From contig NZ_JAJIUJ010000113.1 of NCBI RefSeq assembly GCF_020880415.1, positions 31,711 through 95,710 on the forward strand: a DNA stretch of 64,000 nt, given 5' to 3'. Shown in pieces: positions 9,071 to 21,549 of the stretch. The notes beneath the pieces are model-generated. The model was not told where the DNA came from. It saw nothing but the letters and a program-made list of their open reading frames with translations, and ran no database searches. Origin of the DNA: Xanthomonas euvesicatoria pv. euvesicatoria (GTDB lineage Bacteria > Pseudomonadota > Gammaproteobacteria > Xanthomonadales > Xanthomonadaceae). Position numbers and translations under genes: made by a program. Position 1 is the stretch's first letter. Every line of letters begins with the position of its first letter.

Positions 9071-9101
9071 AAAAAAGGCCGGCTCTGTCGAGCCGGCCTT
9101 T
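9071..9101 (-). terminator. Rho-independent terminator of the haloperoxidase-like gene
   Basis: On the minus strand GGCCGGCTCGACAGAGCCGGCC forms a strong hairpin followed by TTTTTT, starting about 22 bases after the stop at 9123. It ends the leftward transcript. Confidence 0.85.
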
Positions 9102-9122
9102 CGCCGATCCATCCAACTTCGA

Positions 9123-10106
9123 TCAGGCTTTTGCGAACGCCAGCAGATCCTTGTTGAACTGGTCCGCATGGGTCACGGTCAGGCCGTGCGGCGCGCCGGC
9201 ATAGATCTTCAATTCTGCATTCTTGATGATCTTGGCCGACATCTTGCCGGATGCATCGATCGGCACGATCTGATCGTCGTCGCCATGTACCACCAGCGCC
9301 GGCACATCGATCTTCTTCAGGTCGGGCGTGTAATCGACTTCGGAAAATTCCCTGATGCAGTCGTACTGACCCTTATGCCCACCCAGCATGCCCTGCAGCC
9401 AGAACGCATCGCGCATGCCCTGGGTGACCTTGTGGCCATCGCGGTTGGCGCCGAAGAACGGCGTGGTCAGGTCCTGATAAAACTGCGAACGATCCTTGGC
9501 CACACCGTCACGAATGCCGTCGAACACGCTCATCGGCAGGCCGCCCGGGTTGGTCGGGCTCTTGACCATCTGCGGCGGCACGGCGCCCACCAGCACCACC
9601 TTGGCCACGCGCTTGCTGCCATGGCGGCCAACGTAATGCGCCACTTCGCCGCCGCCGGTGGAATGGCCTACCAGGATCGCGTCCTTCAGATCCAGCGCCT
9701 CGATCACCGCGGCCAGATCGTCGGCATAGGTGTCCATATCGTTGCCGTCCCAGGTCTGCGACGAACGGCCGTGGCTGCGGCGGTCATGCGCAATCACGCG
9801 GAAGCCGTGCTGGCCCATGAACAACATCTGCGCATCCCAGGCATCGGCGCTGAGTGGCCAGCCGTGCGAAAACACGACCGGTTGGCCCTTGCCCCAGTCC
9901 TTGTAGAAAATGTTGGCGCCGTCGGGACGTTTGACGAAATTGGACATCTGCTTGACTCCGTGAGTGGACGAGGAGGTGGATGGCATGCGCGTGGCCGCGG
10001 CAGCGCTGGCGAGATGTGGCAGCGATAACGCTGCCACGGCTGCCGTGCCGGAAATGAGAAAGTGGCGGCGCCCGGCATCGGCCGGATACGCCTCGAACGG
10101 ATCCAT
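9123..10106 (-). CDS. Exported alpha/beta hydrolase (non-heme chloroperoxidase-like)
   Basis: The 327-residue product starts at 10106, where AGGAG lies 5 bases upstream. A Tat-like leader ([20 protein letters not shown]) suggests export. The mature part is an alpha/beta hydrolase close to bacterial cofactor-free haloperoxidases and esterases: oxyanion region [12 protein letters not shown], nucleophile Ser149 in GHSTGGG, acid in [10 protein letters not shown] and histidine in [10 protein letters not shown]. It probably acts as an esterase or perhydrolase; true halogenation in vivo is doubtful for this family. Many relatives lack a leader, so the export signal is notable. A second Met ([10 protein letters not shown]) at residue 54 could give a cytoplasmic form. 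Confidence 0.88.
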   Translation of the reverse strand: MDPFEAYPADAGRRHFLISGTAAVAALSLPHLASAAAATRMPSTSSSTHGVKQMSNFVKRPDGANIFYKDWGKGQPVVFSHGWPLSADAWDAQMLFMGQHGFRVIAHDRRSHGRSSQTWDGNDMDTYADDLAAVIEALDLKDAILVGHSTGGGEVAHYVGRHGSKRVAKVVLVGAVPPQMVKSPTNPGGLPMSVFDGIRDGVAKDRSQFYQDLTTPFFGANRDGHKVTQGMRDAFWLQGMLGGHKGQYDCIREFSEVDYTPDLKKIDVPALVVHGDDDQIVPIDASGKMSAKIIKNAELKIYAGAPHGLTVTHADQFNKDLLAFAKA

Positions 10107-10706
10107 AAGAACTCCTGCAGGCGAGGGCATGCAGCCCGACGGTCGCATGCGCGCGTTGGCGCGTCATGCAAGGCATGCCTACGCAGCGCAAGGCCACTGC
10201 AGGCAAAAGACACACCGGTGCATGCGCCAAGTAGAGCGCGTGGGGCACGAGGCAGATTGCACATGCGTGCGCAGTGCGCGAACTGGCACAGAATGTGGTC
10301 GATTCGAGCGATGCGCAGCCCGTAATGGAAGAAGCGTAAACATGCGCACAGCGCTGGCGACGGGCTCAAGCGGTAGCGTGATGTTTCGCTCTTCGATCAC
10401 CTCACCGAGCACCTGTCTGGTGCGATGTGGTCACCGTTGGCGGCATGGATCCCGCCATCGAGCCTACATGGCACATACTTGCGGCGAGCGGCGAGCGGCG
10501 AGGGCACCGCCGCCTCGAGTCAGTCGAGTCTGCTGCAGAGAGCTTGTCCAGCCATCATGGCAGGACACGCTGGGTAAGCTCTCAAGCATCACCAACAGCG
10601 ATGGTGCGCGTTGAAGGCAAGAAAGCGCGACGTCGTCTTCCAGCTGTCCGGGCGATACGAAACAATTGATCGAACGCCGGTGCAACACCCGAGCCAATGC
10701 CGCATC
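10107..10706. other. 600-base region without a supported gene
   Basis: It lies between the start of the haloperoxidase-like gene and the end of mntH, both leftward. It contains a short heptamer repeat (GCGGCGA three times near 10480-10503) and open frames with low-complexity Arg/Cys-rich translations. No tRNA, terminator or conserved protein was recognised. Confidence 0.5.
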
Positions 10707-12041
10707 TCAATGCAGCGCGGTATCCCACAGCAGCTTCAGATTGAGGCATACGATCACTGCCGCGATCACCCACGCGATGCGTACCAGCCACGCTGGCGCT
10801 ACCAGCGCGCCCATCAACTGCCGGTCCGACACGAAGCGCACCAGCGGAATCACCGCAAACGGCAGCTGCATCGACAACACCACCTGGCTGAGTACCAACA
10901 ACCGTGCGGTACCGGCTTCGCCATACAGCCAGGTCACGATGACCACCGGCACGATGGCGATACCACGGGTGAGCAAGCGCCGTATCCACGGCGGCAGGCG
11001 TAATTGCAGGAAACCTTCCATCACGATCTGCCCGGCCAACGTTGCGGTCACGGTGGAGTTGATGCCCGAGGCGAGCAGCGCCACCGCAAACAGCGTCGAG
11101 GCCAGGCCGACGCCCAGCATCGGCGCCAGCAACGCATGCGCCTGTTCGATCTCCTGCACGTCGGTGCGGCCCTGCGCATGGAACACCGCCGCAGCCAGGA
11201 TCAGGATCGAGGCATTGATGAACAACGCGAACATCAACGCCACGGTGCTGTCGGTGACCGCCCAACGCAGCGCCGATTTCCGGCCGACATCGGTCCGCGG
11301 ATACGCGCGCGTCTGCACGATCGAGGAATGCAGATACAGGTTGTGTGGCATCACCGTCGCCCCGATGATGCCGATCGCCAGATACAGCGCCTGCGGGTCG
11401 GTGACCACCTGCGCACGCGGAATGAAACCGCCCAGGACTGCCGCAACCGGCGGTGCGGCCAGCGCGATCTGGATGCCGAAACACACGAAGATGATCAGCA
11501 GCAGCGCGATCACGAAGGCTTCCAGCGCGCGGAAGCCGCGGTTCATCAGCAGCAACACCAGCACCACATCCACCGCGGTGATGATCGCGCCCAGGGTGAG
11601 CGGAATCCCGAACAACAGCTTCAACGCAATCGCGGTACCGATGACCTCGGCCAGATCGCAGGCGATGATGGCCAGTTCGCAAATGCCCCACAGCGCCAGG
11701 TTGACGCCACGCGGATAACGCACGCGACAGGCCTGCGCCAGATCCAGCCCGGTCGCGATGCCCAGCCGCGCCGACAAACCTTGCAGCACGATCGCCATCA
11801 GGTTCGACAACAGGATCACCGACAGCAGCAGGTAGCCGAACTGCGACCCGCCGGCCAGATCGGTGGCCCAGTTGCCCGGGTCCATATAGCCCACCGACAC
11901 CATGTAGCCCGGTCCCAGGAAGGCCAGCAGGCGGAACCACCAATGGCCGCCCTTGGGCACGGAGACGCTGGCCTGGTGGTCGCCCAGGCCGCCGGTGGCG
12001 GTGGCTGGCGATGGCGCTGAGGCGGCGGTGTTGGCGGACAT
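10707..12041 (-). CDS. mntH: Nramp-family manganese/proton symporter MntH
   Basis: The 444-residue product has 11 predicted helices and both Nramp metal-binding signatures: [13 protein letters not shown] in helix 1 and [13 protein letters not shown] in helix 6. MntH imports Mn2+ (and some Fe2+) with protons across the inner membrane and helps survive oxidative stress. About 35 soluble Ala/Pro-rich residues precede helix 1. It is divergent from mntR, with a shared MntR-type operator 33 bases upstream of its start, so repression by Mn-loaded MntR is expected. Confidence 0.95.
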   Translation of the reverse strand: MSANTAASAPSPATATGGLGDHQASVSVPKGGHWWFRLLAFLGPGYMVSVGYMDPGNWATDLAGGSQFGYLLLSVILLSNLMAIVLQGLSARLGIATGLDLAQACRVRYPRGVNLALWGICELAIIACDLAEVIGTAIALKLLFGIPLTLGAIITAVDVVLVLLLMNRGFRALEAFVIALLLIIFVCFGIQIALAAPPVAAVLGGFIPRAQVVTDPQALYLAIGIIGATVMPHNLYLHSSIVQTRAYPRTDVGRKSALRWAVTDSTVALMFALFINASILILAAAVFHAQGRTDVQEIEQAHALLAPMLGVGLASTLFAVALLASGINSTVTATLAGQIVMEGFLQLRLPPWIRRLLTRGIAIVPVVIVTWLYGEAGTARLLVLSQVVLSMQLPFAVIPLVRFVSDRQLMGALVAPAWLVRIAWVIAAVIVCLNLKLLWDTALH

Positions 12042-12073
12042 GCACTCGGGTCACAACGGGGTCAATGCATGAT

Positions 12074-12087
12074 ATAGCAGTTGCTAT
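12074..12087. promoter_or_regulatory. MntR operator (perfect inverted repeat)
   Basis: ATAGCAGTTGCTAT is a perfect palindrome between the divergent mntH and mntR starts. It fits the ATAGC-N4-GCTAT core known for the E. coli MntR box. It lies 33 bases upstream of mntH, where it would cover promoter elements of the leftward gene. Confidence 0.8.
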
Positions 12088-12140
12088 GCTGTTGAGCATT
12101 GGCAATTTGAATCGTATTGATCTGTCGTGTGCTTCAAACT

Positions 12141-12650
12141 ATGCGCCCGGCATCGACGCCGGCGACGATGACGAGGACGAGGGTGGGCAAGAGCGAAAAG
12201 GTGGAAGCGGCCGCGCCGGTCCTGATCGATGCGCAGGTGCACATGGAGAGCTTCCGTCAGGTACGCGAAGCGCGCCGCGCCGAGCTGGTCGAAGACTACG
12301 TGGAGCTCATCTCCGATCTGCTGGTGGATGGCGGCGAGGCACGTCAGGTCGATATCGCGGCGCGCCTGGGTGTGGCGCAGCCCACCGTAGCCAAGATGCT
12401 CAAGCGGCTGGTGCGCGATGGGTGGGTCGTGCAGCGTCCCTACCGTGGGGTGTTCCTGACCCCGGCCGGCGAGGCGCTGGCCGCCTCCAGCCGGCAGCGC
12501 CACCAGATCGTGGAGCGCTTCCTGCTTGCGCTTGGCATCGACGAAGCCACCGCGCGCCGCGACGCGGAGGGCATCGAACACCACGTCAGCGAAGCCACGG
12601 TTGCCGCGTTCGCCGCGTTCCTGGACCGCCAGGGCGGTGCGGCCACGTGA
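12141..12650 (+). CDS. mntR: Manganese-responsive repressor MntR (DtxR family)
   Basis: The product (about 169 residues) matches the MntR branch of the DtxR family: a winged helix with [20 protein letters not shown] and the metal/dimer region [13 protein letters not shown]...[15 protein letters not shown]. With Mn2+ it represses mntH and often itself. The start is uncertain: ATGs at 12141 and 12168 are both possible, neither with a good ribosome site; the first conserved residues begin about 30 residues in. Its stop overlaps the GTG start of tadA. Confidence 0.92.
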   Translation: MRPASTPATMTRTRVGKSEKVEAAAPVLIDAQVHMESFRQVREARRAELVEDYVELISDLLVDGGEARQVDIAARLGVAQPTVAKMLKRLVRDGWVVQRPYRGVFLTPAGEALAASSRQRHQIVERFLLALGIDEATARRDAEGIEHHVSEATVAAFAAFLDRQGGAAT

Positions 12651-13162
12651 GTGTGCCCATTGATGCGCCGACCGAAACGCCGCACGCGGCGATCGATGAG
12701 CACTGGATGCGGCATGCCTTGCAATTGGCCGAGCGTGCCGAGCGCGACTATGACGAAATCCCGGTCGGCGCGCTGCTGGTCGATGCGCAAGGCAACGTGC
12801 TTGGCGAAGGCTGGAATTTCAATATCGCCAGCCACGATCCCAGCGCGCATGCCGAAATCGTGGCAATGCGCGAAGCCGGGCGCCGCCTGGCCAATCACCG
12901 CCTGATCGGCTGCACGCTGTACGTCACCCTGGAGCCGTGCGCGATGTGCGCGATGGCGATGATTCATGCGCGGATCGCGCGCGTGGTGTTCGCCGCCAGC
13001 GATCCCAAGACCGGCGCCTGCGGCAGCGTCTTCGACCTGCTTGCCGACCCGCGCCACAATCATCGCGTGCAGGTGTGCGGTGGCGTGCTTGCGGCCGAGG
13101 CGAGCCTGCGGCTGACCAATTACTTCAGGGCCAAGCGCGGCAAGCCACCACTTGCGCCCTGA
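12647..13162 (+). CDS. tadA: tRNA adenosine(34) deaminase TadA
   Basis: The 171-residue product starts at a GTG that overlaps the mntR stop (GTGA). It carries the deaminase zinc site: His68-Ala-Glu70 and Cys98/Cys101 in [16 protein letters not shown]. TadA converts A34 to inosine in tRNA-Arg(ACG) so that CGU, CGC and CGA can be read. The C-terminal [11 protein letters not shown] is typical of TadA rather than other cytidine deaminases. Coupling to mntR has no obvious logic and may just reflect gene packing. Confidence 0.93.
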   Translation: MSVPIDAPTETPHAAIDEHWMRHALQLAERAERDYDEIPVGALLVDAQGNVLGEGWNFNIASHDPSAHAEIVAMREAGRRLANHRLIGCTLYVTLEPCAMCAMAMIHARIARVVFAASDPKTGACGSVFDLLADPRHNHRVQVCGGVLAAEASLRLTNYFRAKRGKPPLAP

Positions 13163-13233
13163 GCGACGTGGCCGCGGTATGATGCGCGCCCTCTTCAGCA
13201 TCCGGCCGGCGACGGCCTCCACAGGACGGCGAC

Positions 13234-13818
13234 ATGGCAGAGAACCTTGCAGGCAACGACCGACTGATCTGGATCGATCTGGAAATGACCGGCCTGGATA
13301 CCGATCGCGATTCCATCATCGAGATCGCCACCATCGTGACCGATGCGCAGTTGAACGTGCTTGCCGAGGGGCCGGAACTGGCCATTGCGCATCCGCTGGA
13401 AACCCTGGAAGCGATGGACGAATGGAACCGCAATCAGCACCGCCGTTCGGGTCTGTGGCAGCGCGTGCTCGACAGCCAGGTGACCCACGCGCAGGCTGAA
13501 GCGCAGACGGTGGCATTCCTGAGCGAGTGGATCCGTGCCGGCGCCTCGCCGATGTGCGGCAACTCGATCTGCCAGGATCGCCGCTTCCTGCACCGTCAGA
13601 TGTCGCGCCTGGAACGCTATTTCCATTACCGCAATCTGGACGTGTCCACCATCAAGGAACTCGCGCGACGTTGGGCGCCCTCGGTGGCGAACGGGTTTGC
13701 CAAGAGTTCGGCGCATACCGCCCTGAGCGATGTGCGCGATTCGATCGACGAGTTGCGCCACTACCGTCAGTTCATGGGTGCGCTCGGTGGCGATGCTGCG
13801 GCGGGTGTGGAGGGCTGA
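13234..13818 (+). CDS. orn: Oligoribonuclease Orn
   Basis: The 194-residue product is a DEDD-family 3'-5' exonuclease. Asp15 and Glu17 lie in [11 protein letters not shown]; later motifs are [15 protein letters not shown] and the C-terminal [14 protein letters not shown]. Orn degrades two-to-five-base RNAs and pGpG, which completes c-di-GMP turnover in organisms such as Xanthomonas. It starts 71 bases after tadA and ends before a bidirectional terminator. Confidence 0.96.
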   Translation: MAENLAGNDRLIWIDLEMTGLDTDRDSIIEIATIVTDAQLNVLAEGPELAIAHPLETLEAMDEWNRNQHRRSGLWQRVLDSQVTHAQAEAQTVAFLSEWIRAGASPMCGNSICQDRRFLHRQMSRLERYFHYRNLDVSTIKELARRWAPSVANGFAKSSAHTALSDVRDSIDELRHYRQFMGALGGDAAAGVEG

Positions 13819-13979
13819 GCGTTGGCCACGGCGTTGTTGCAGGCTGTTGGCGTGTCGCCGGTGTCCCATTCCAATGGCACGCAAGCGTGCGCCAGTCGAC
13901 TCCTCAGCCGACTGCGCGGGGTGCAGGTCACTCGATGGCGACCCATCCAACAAAAGCATCCGACAAGAAAGGCATCAAC

Positions 13980-14012
13980 AAAAAAGGCCGCATCGTTCGA
14001 TGCGGCCTTTTC
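13980..14012. terminator. Bidirectional terminator between orn and the convergent mscS-type gene
   Basis: AAAAAAGGCCGCATCGTTCGATGCGGCCTTTT folds into a stable hairpin with an A-run on one side and a T-run on the other, so it can stop both the rightward orn transcript and the leftward ppsA-mscS transcript. Confidence 0.85.
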
Positions 14013-14039
14013 TGCCTTTCCATCACGCCATTGTGTACG

Positions 14040-15031
14040 TCAGCGCGCCAACGAAGGCCCCTTGCTCAGGTCGCCATCGTCTGCGATGCCTTTCAGCAAC
14101 AGGTCGGAGATCGGCTTGCCATCGGCATCGTGGTGATACACGTGCAGGTCGCGCTGCGGGTAGGGGATGTTGAGTCCGTTTTCCAGCAACTGGTTGCGGA
14201 TCTGCTCCAGTGTGGTGCTCTTGGCAGCGCCGAAATTGCCGTTGGTCGCATACGCGAACAACATCAGGTCCACCGTACTCTCGCCCAGGTTGGTCACCTG
14301 CACGAATGGTGCAGGCGACTCCAGGATGTTCGGGTTGTCCTTGGCGATCTGCAGCAACAGCTGCTGCGCCTTCTTCAGATCGTCTTGGTAGCCCACGCCG
14401 ACCGTCACTTCCAGGCGGCGGTTGGGCAGGGTGCTGTAGTTGACGATGGGGGCGGTGGTAATCGTGCTGTTTGGCAGGGTGATCATGCGTTCGTCGAACG
14501 AACGGATCCGGGTCTGGAAGATCCGGATCTCGTCGACGATGCCTTCCTGCCCGGCGATCAACACGTGGTCGCCATCGCGCATCGGCCGCAGCACGATCAG
14601 CATCACGCCTGCGGCGATGTTGGACAGCGAATCCTTCAGGGCAAGGCCGACCGCCAGGCCTGCTGCGCCGAGCACTGCGATCAGTGAGGTCGGTGGCACA
14701 CCGATCTGACTCAATGCGCTGACGAAGACCAGCACCAGCAACAACGCGTACATCACGTTGCGCAGGAAATTGGTCAGCGTGATCTCGACGCGTGCGCGGG
14801 TGAGCGCGCGGTGCAACCACTGGCTGAGTTGCCGGGCCAGCCACATGCCGACCACGACGATCAGCAGTGCCACTCCCCAGTTGACCGCGTACTGCGCCCA
14901 CGGAATGGCGGCCCAGTTGAATGCCGGCTCGCTGGTCGCGGCGGGCTTCGCGGCTGCCGCTCCTGCTGCAGCAACCGGTCTTGCAGCAGCTGCTCCTGCA
15001 GCTGCTGCCCACATCGCACCCATCAGTCCCA

Positions 15032-15032
<1 letters not shown>
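14040..15032 (-). CDS. MscS-family mechanosensitive channel
   Basis: The 330-residue product has an Ala-rich N-terminus, three hydrophobic helices and the MscS pore helix, recognisable in LGAAGLAVGLALKDSLSNIAAG (spanning about residues 130-150). The cytoplasmic beta domain follows (GQEGIVDEIRIFQTRIRSFD, then LPNSTI). Such channels open on membrane tension and release osmolytes during hypo-osmotic shock. Start and ppsA stop share one base (TGATG), so translation is coupled. A frame extends upstream to 15128 but lies wholly within ppsA. Confidence 0.93.
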
Positions 15033-17410
<2,378 letters not shown>

Positions 17411-17552
17411 GCGCGATGCTCCGTAAGGCCATCGCCCGAGCGGGCTGAATGGCCGCGACCGTAGGAAGAAGCCGCTATGATGCAGTGCACAGCGGAGCCT
17501 GCACAAGCATGAATCCGTAAGTTTTGGACACCAGTTCAAAGAGGTGGTCTTG

Positions 17553-18374
17553 ATGTCAACAATTCGGCCGGTGTTTTACGTCTCCGATGGAACCGGTATC
17601 ACCGCTGAAACGATTGGGCATAGCCTGCTCACGCAGTTCAGCGGTTTCAACTTCGTCACCGACCGCATGTCGTTCATCGATGATGCAGATAAAGCGCGCG
17701 ACGCCGCCATGCGTGTGCGCGCCGCAGGCGAGCGGTACCAGGTGCGGCCGGTCGTGGTCAATTCGTGCGTCGATCCACAATTGAGCATGATCCTGGCCGA
17801 AAGTGGCGCGCTGATGCTGGATGTGTTCGCGCCCTTCATCGAGCCGCTGGAGCGCGAGCTCAATGCGCCGCGTCATTCGCGTGTGGGCCGCGCGCATGGC
17901 ATGGTCGACTTCGAAACCTATCACCGCCGCATCAACGCGATGAACTTCGCGCTCAGTCACGACGATGGCATTGCACTCAATTACGACGAGGCCGATGTGA
18001 TCCTGGTGGCAGTGTCGCGCGCGGGCAAGACCCCGACCTGCATCTATCTGGCCTTGCATTACGGCATCCGCGCCGCCAACTATCCGCTGACCGACGAAGA
18101 TCTGGAAAACGAGCAGTTGCCGCCGCGGTTGCGTAACTACCGCAGCAAGTTGTTCGGTTTGACCATTGACCCTGAGCGGTTGCAGCAAATTCGTCAGGAG
18201 CGGCGCGCCAATTCGCGCTACAGCGCGGCAGAGACCTGCCGGCGCGAAGTCGCGATCGCCGAGCGCATGTTTCAGATGGAGCGCATTCCCTCGCTCAGCA
18301 CCACCAATACCTCGATCGAAGAAATCTCCAGCAAGGTGTTGTCCACCCTGGGCCTGCAACGCGAGATGTTTTGA
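17553..18374 (+). CDS. ppsR: PEP synthase regulatory kinase/pyrophosphorylase PpsR
   Basis: The 273-residue product belongs to the DUF299 family, which switches PpsA off by ADP-dependent phosphorylation of a threonine and on by phosphate-dependent removal. The nucleotide-binding loop reads [17 protein letters not shown] around residues 151-167, and the N-terminal [17 protein letters not shown] is diagnostic. ATG 17553 has an AGAGGTGG ribosome site 6 bases upstream. It is divergent from ppsA with 142 bases between starts, the arrangement seen in many proteobacteria. Confidence 0.95.
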   Translation: MSTIRPVFYVSDGTGITAETIGHSLLTQFSGFNFVTDRMSFIDDADKARDAAMRVRAAGERYQVRPVVVNSCVDPQLSMILAESGALMLDVFAPFIEPLERELNAPRHSRVGRAHGMVDFETYHRRINAMNFALSHDDGIALNYDEADVILVAVSRAGKTPTCIYLALHYGIRAANYPLTDEDLENEQLPPRLRNYRSKLFGLTIDPERLQQIRQERRANSRYSAAETCRREVAIAERMFQMERIPSLSTTNTSIEEISSKVLSTLGLQREMF

Positions 18375-18562
18375 TCGGAGATCAGGCGTGGTCGCCGGCC
18401 CGCCGGTCGTGCGAGCGTGCGCATCGGACGGAGAGCGACCGGTGCGGTTGCGGCGGCGGCCGTTGGAGCAAAGCGGGCGGGGCAGTGCTCCGCCAAGGTA
18501 GGCCTGCCGTTGGGCCCTCGTCAATGCTGCCCGTGCGGCGGCGCAGCGTGTAGGATCGGTCC

Positions 18563-19072
18563 ATGGCGCAAGCACTGAGCAAACTCGAACGCATTCCCAA
18601 ACTGAGCCGCTTCGGCTGGCTGATGGGCTTGTATGCAGAAAACTTCCAACATCTGACCCGGCTGTTCGCCCCGGCCGATCTTGCGCCGGGCTCGTACGTG
18701 TCCTCGATTGGCGATGGCCTGAACCTGCGGCTGGACGTGATCGAATGCCACCGCTACACGGTGGAACTGCGCCTGACCTACGACCTGTGCGACCCGGTCA
18801 CCGGCGAGCCGGACCCATCGGCGTATGTGCGGCTGTACCGCGATGCGCGCCAGGCCGAGACCACGCATTGCTATGTCGGTCGGCGCTGGCAGGACGTGAT
18901 GGGCATGTTCCCGCCGCCGGCCGAGCTGATCAGCCACCGCATGCGCATGAATACGTTCCTGGGCAAGTGGCTGGAGTACCTGGCCGAACGCGGCCACGGC
19001 GTTGCGACCCTGCGCCTGGATACCGATCACGTGGCACCGCCGCGCCCGAATCCGCAGGCCGCCGTCGGCTGA
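18563..19072 (+). CDS. DUF1249 (YqiB-like) protein
   Basis: The 169-residue product matches the YqiB/DUF1249 family throughout: LSRFGWLMGLYAENFQHLTR near the start and YRDARQAETTHCYVGRRWQD in the middle. The function is unknown; in enterobacteria the gene lies beside a Nudix hydrolase (nudF) and cpdA, and here a Nudix gene again follows directly. No signal peptide or helix suggests a cytoplasmic protein. Confidence 0.85.
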   Translation: MAQALSKLERIPKLSRFGWLMGLYAENFQHLTRLFAPADLAPGSYVSSIGDGLNLRLDVIECHRYTVELRLTYDLCDPVTGEPDPSAYVRLYRDARQAETTHCYVGRRWQDVMGMFPPPAELISHRMRMNTFLGKWLEYLAERGHGVATLRLDTDHVAPPRPNPQAAVG

Positions 19073-19142
19073 GCCGGCGTTACCGCCGCGTGCGGCGTGC
19101 CGCTTCGGTCATACTGATGCGCTTCGTGTCAGATCGCATGCC

Positions 19143-19631
19143 ATGCCCTATACCCCGATTGTCGCCACGCTCGGCTACCTGTTGTCGCCGGACGGCACCC
19201 AGGTGCTGATGATCCATCGCAATGCCCGTCCCGGCGACCAGCATCTGGGCAAATACAACGGCCTGGGCGGCAAGATGGAGCCGGACGAAGACGTGCTGGC
19301 CTGCATGCGCCGCGAGATACGCGAGGAAGCCGGCGTCGACTGCGGGCAAATGCAGTTGCGCGGCACCATCAGCTGGCCCGGCTTCGGTAAGCAGGGCGAA
19401 GACTGGCTGGGCTTCGTGTTCCTGATCCACAGCTTCGACGGCACGCCCCACACCTCCAATCCGGAGGGGACGCTGGAGTGGATCGCGATCGAGCGGATGG
19501 ACCAGGTGCCAATGTGGGAAGGCGACCGCCATTTCCTGCCGCTGGTATTCGATGGCGACCCGCGCCCGTTCCACGGCGTCATGCCGTATCGCGACGGGCG
19601 CATGCAGTCGTGGACGTATTCGCGGATCTGA
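19143..19631 (+). CDS. Nudix hydrolase (8-oxo-dGTP diphosphatase-like)
   Basis: The 162-residue product holds a complete Nudix box, GLGGKMEPDEDVLACMRREI followed by REEAGV, around residues 41-66. The N-terminal ATLGYLLSPDGTQVLMIHRN and the GKYNGLGGK segment resemble the MutT/MTH1-like group that cleans oxidised nucleoside triphosphates. Substrate assignment is by family only. It begins 70 bases after the DUF1249 gene and is probably in the same unit. Confidence 0.88.
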   Translation: MPYTPIVATLGYLLSPDGTQVLMIHRNARPGDQHLGKYNGLGGKMEPDEDVLACMRREIREEAGVDCGQMQLRGTISWPGFGKQGEDWLGFVFLIHSFDGTPHTSNPEGTLEWIAIERMDQVPMWEGDRHFLPLVFDGDPRPFHGVMPYRDGRMQSWTYSRI

Positions 19632-19989
19632 TCGCTGCGCGTGCACAACGCGATGGGGACGTGACGCCGACACCGTTCCGGCAGCTGCCCAACCGAGCCC
19701 GACTGTTGTAGGGCGATGTCCTCGACGTGCGACGGGGCAGCGGAGCAGCGCTTCCCATCCGATCGGCGAGCCGTGCCGGCTCGCGGCGCAGCACCAATTC
19801 CAGCCAGGCTCAACCGTGCGCTGTCTGACATTAATCGCGGGGAGCCTTTCGACGCTATCGAGAACGGCAGGCCTCACCCAGTTCTCCACACCCCCTGTGG
19901 ATGGACGCTGCGCAAGTCTGTGGACAAGTCCGCGCACCCCTTGCACCATCCGGCATGCGCGAGGGCTGGTCAAAATTTCGCCAGCGTGA
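19632..19989. other. Convergent intergenic stretch of about 360 bases
   Basis: Between the Nudix gene and the leftward SDR gene nothing protein-like was found. A short dyad (TCCACACCCCCTGTGGA near 19889) is present but has no T-run. Confidence 0.4.
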
Positions 19990-20748
19990 TCATTGGGCCG
20001 TCCAGCCGCCGTCGATGGCGATGGCTTGCCCGGTGATGTTGCGCGCGGCATGCGACATCAGAAACGCCACCGTGCCGGCTAGCTCGTCGTACTCGATGAA
20101 GGCGCCCTTGGGCATCGGCTTGAGCATCACATCGCGCACCACCGCGTCCTCGGCGATGCCGCGGGTGCGCGCCTGATCGGCAATCTGCCGCTCCACCAGC
20201 GGTGTGCGCACATAGCTGGGGCAGAGCGTGTTGACGGTGATGTCGCAATCGGCGGTTTCCAGCGCGATGACCTTGGCCAGGCCGACCAGGCCATGCTTGG
20301 CGGCGACATACGCACTTTTGTATGGGCTGGCCACCAGCGAGTGGATGCTGCCGATATTGAGGATGCGGCCATAGCCGGCTGCACGCATGCCGGGCAGCAC
20401 GGCGCGACTGAGGCGTGCGGCGCCGGTGAGCATGACATCCACCAGCAGCGCCCACTGCTGCATCGGGAACTCCTCCAGTGTGGCCACATGCTGCAGGCCG
20501 GCATTGTTCACCAGTACCTGCGGGGCGCGTGATGCGTTGGCCAGTGCCTGCGCAATGCTGTCTGCATCGGTCACGTCCAACGCCAGCGCCTCGGCCGAGG
20601 CGCCTGCCTGGCGCAACGCCTCGGCCGTGCGCTCGGCGTCCGCCAGCTGCACATCGCTGACGAGTAGATGATGGCCATCGGCCGCCAGTTGGCTGGCGAT
20701 ACCGGCGCCAATGCCGCTGCCCGCGCCGGTGATCAGGATGCTGCGCAT
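19990..20748 (-). CDS. Short-chain dehydrogenase, probably D-3-hydroxybutyrate dehydrogenase
   Basis: The 252-residue product has the SDR coenzyme motif TGAGSGIGAGIA at residues 7-18, NNAG, a serine in NIGSIHS, and the YxxxK pair in SAYVAAKHGLVGLAK. The long match to hydroxybutyrate dehydrogenases includes TLCPSYVRTPLVERQIADQA and the C-terminal ITGQAIAIDGGW. It would interconvert 3-hydroxybutyrate and acetoacetate with NAD, which fits the polyhydroxyalkanoate synthase genes about 1 kb away. Other SDR substrates are possible. Confidence 0.85.
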   Translation of the reverse strand: MRSILITGAGSGIGAGIASQLAADGHHLLVSDVQLADAERTAEALRQAGASAEALALDVTDADSIAQALANASRAPQVLVNNAGLQHVATLEEFPMQQWALLVDVMLTGAARLSRAVLPGMRAAGYGRILNIGSIHSLVASPYKSAYVAAKHGLVGLAKVIALETADCDITVNTLCPSYVRTPLVERQIADQARTRGIAEDAVVRDVMLKPMPKGAFIEYDELAGTVAFLMSHAARNITGQAIAIDGGWTAQ

Positions 20749-20880
20749 CGGATGTCCTCGTGAAGTGGTGCGCGGCCGGGAGCGGTCACGCGGATCGCCA
20801 GCCTAGCCGAGTGCAGCGAAACGGTCGCCTGCATGGCGCGCGCGCGTTACCCTTTGCGCCTTGCTCACCTCAGGCTCCGC

Positions 20881-21495
20881 ATGAAACGCCATTTTTCGAT
20901 GCTGCGCGATTTCCAACTCGCGGACTGGTTCACACTTGCCAACGCGTTCTGCGGCACCGGGGCGGTGTTTGCGGCCATGCGGTTCCTGCAAGAGGGGCAT
21001 CGCGGCGATCTGCTGCTTGGCATGGCCTTGATCCCGCTGGCGTTCGTGTTCGATGCGCTGGACGGGCACGTGGCGCGCTGGCGCAAAGCGTCTTCCACAC
21101 TGGGGCGCGAACTGGATTCGCTGGCAGACGTGATCTCCTTCGGCGTGGCGCCGGCGGCGCTGGGCTACGCCTGCGGCATGCGCGGCGGTTGGGACTGGCT
21201 GGTGCTGAGCTACTTCGTCTGCTGCGGGGTCAGCCGCCTGGCCCGCTACAACGTCACCGCCGAAGAGATCGCTGGCGAGGCCGACAAGGTGCCGTATTTC
21301 GAAGGCACGCCCATTCCGACCAGCCTGGTATTGGTGATCCTGCTCGCCGTTGCCGCCAGCAGCGGGCATATCGGCGACACCTTGTGGTGGGGGCAATGGC
21401 AGCTGGGGCCGTGGCAGTTCCATCCGCTGGTGCTGCTATTTGCGGTGTCCGGCTCGCTGATGATCAGCAAGACGCTGCGTATCCCCAAGCCCTGA
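20881..21495 (+). CDS. pssA: CDP-alcohol phosphatidyltransferase, probably phosphatidylserine synthase
   Basis: The 204-residue membrane protein has the signature D61-G-x2-A-R-x8-G-x3-D-x3-D83 in FDALDGHVARWRKASSTLGR and what follows. The family joins CDP-diacylglycerol to an alcohol; the N-terminal LADWFTLANAFCGTGAVFAA and length fit the PssA type that makes phosphatidylserine, but phosphatidylcholine synthase cannot be excluded by eye. ATG 20881 is preferred to an earlier frame start at 20833. Confidence 0.83.
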   Translation: MKRHFSMLRDFQLADWFTLANAFCGTGAVFAAMRFLQEGHRGDLLLGMALIPLAFVFDALDGHVARWRKASSTLGRELDSLADVISFGVAPAALGYACGMRGGWDWLVLSYFVCCGVSRLARYNVTAEEIAGEADKVPYFEGTPIPTSLVLVILLAVAASSGHIGDTLWWGQWQLGPWQFHPLVLLFAVSGSLMISKTLRIPKP

Positions 21496-21549
21496 GCGGC
21501 ACACCGCCACGCACGCGGTAGGATGGCTGGGTAAAGGTCACTGGACGGG

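Noticed and set aside
10481..10503. GCGGCGA tandem heptamers
   Set aside because: Only three units; too short to be a meaningful repeat array.
10582..12105. Second minus-strand frame across mntH (507 codons)
   Set aside because: Out of frame with the MntH signatures; Arg/Gly-rich.
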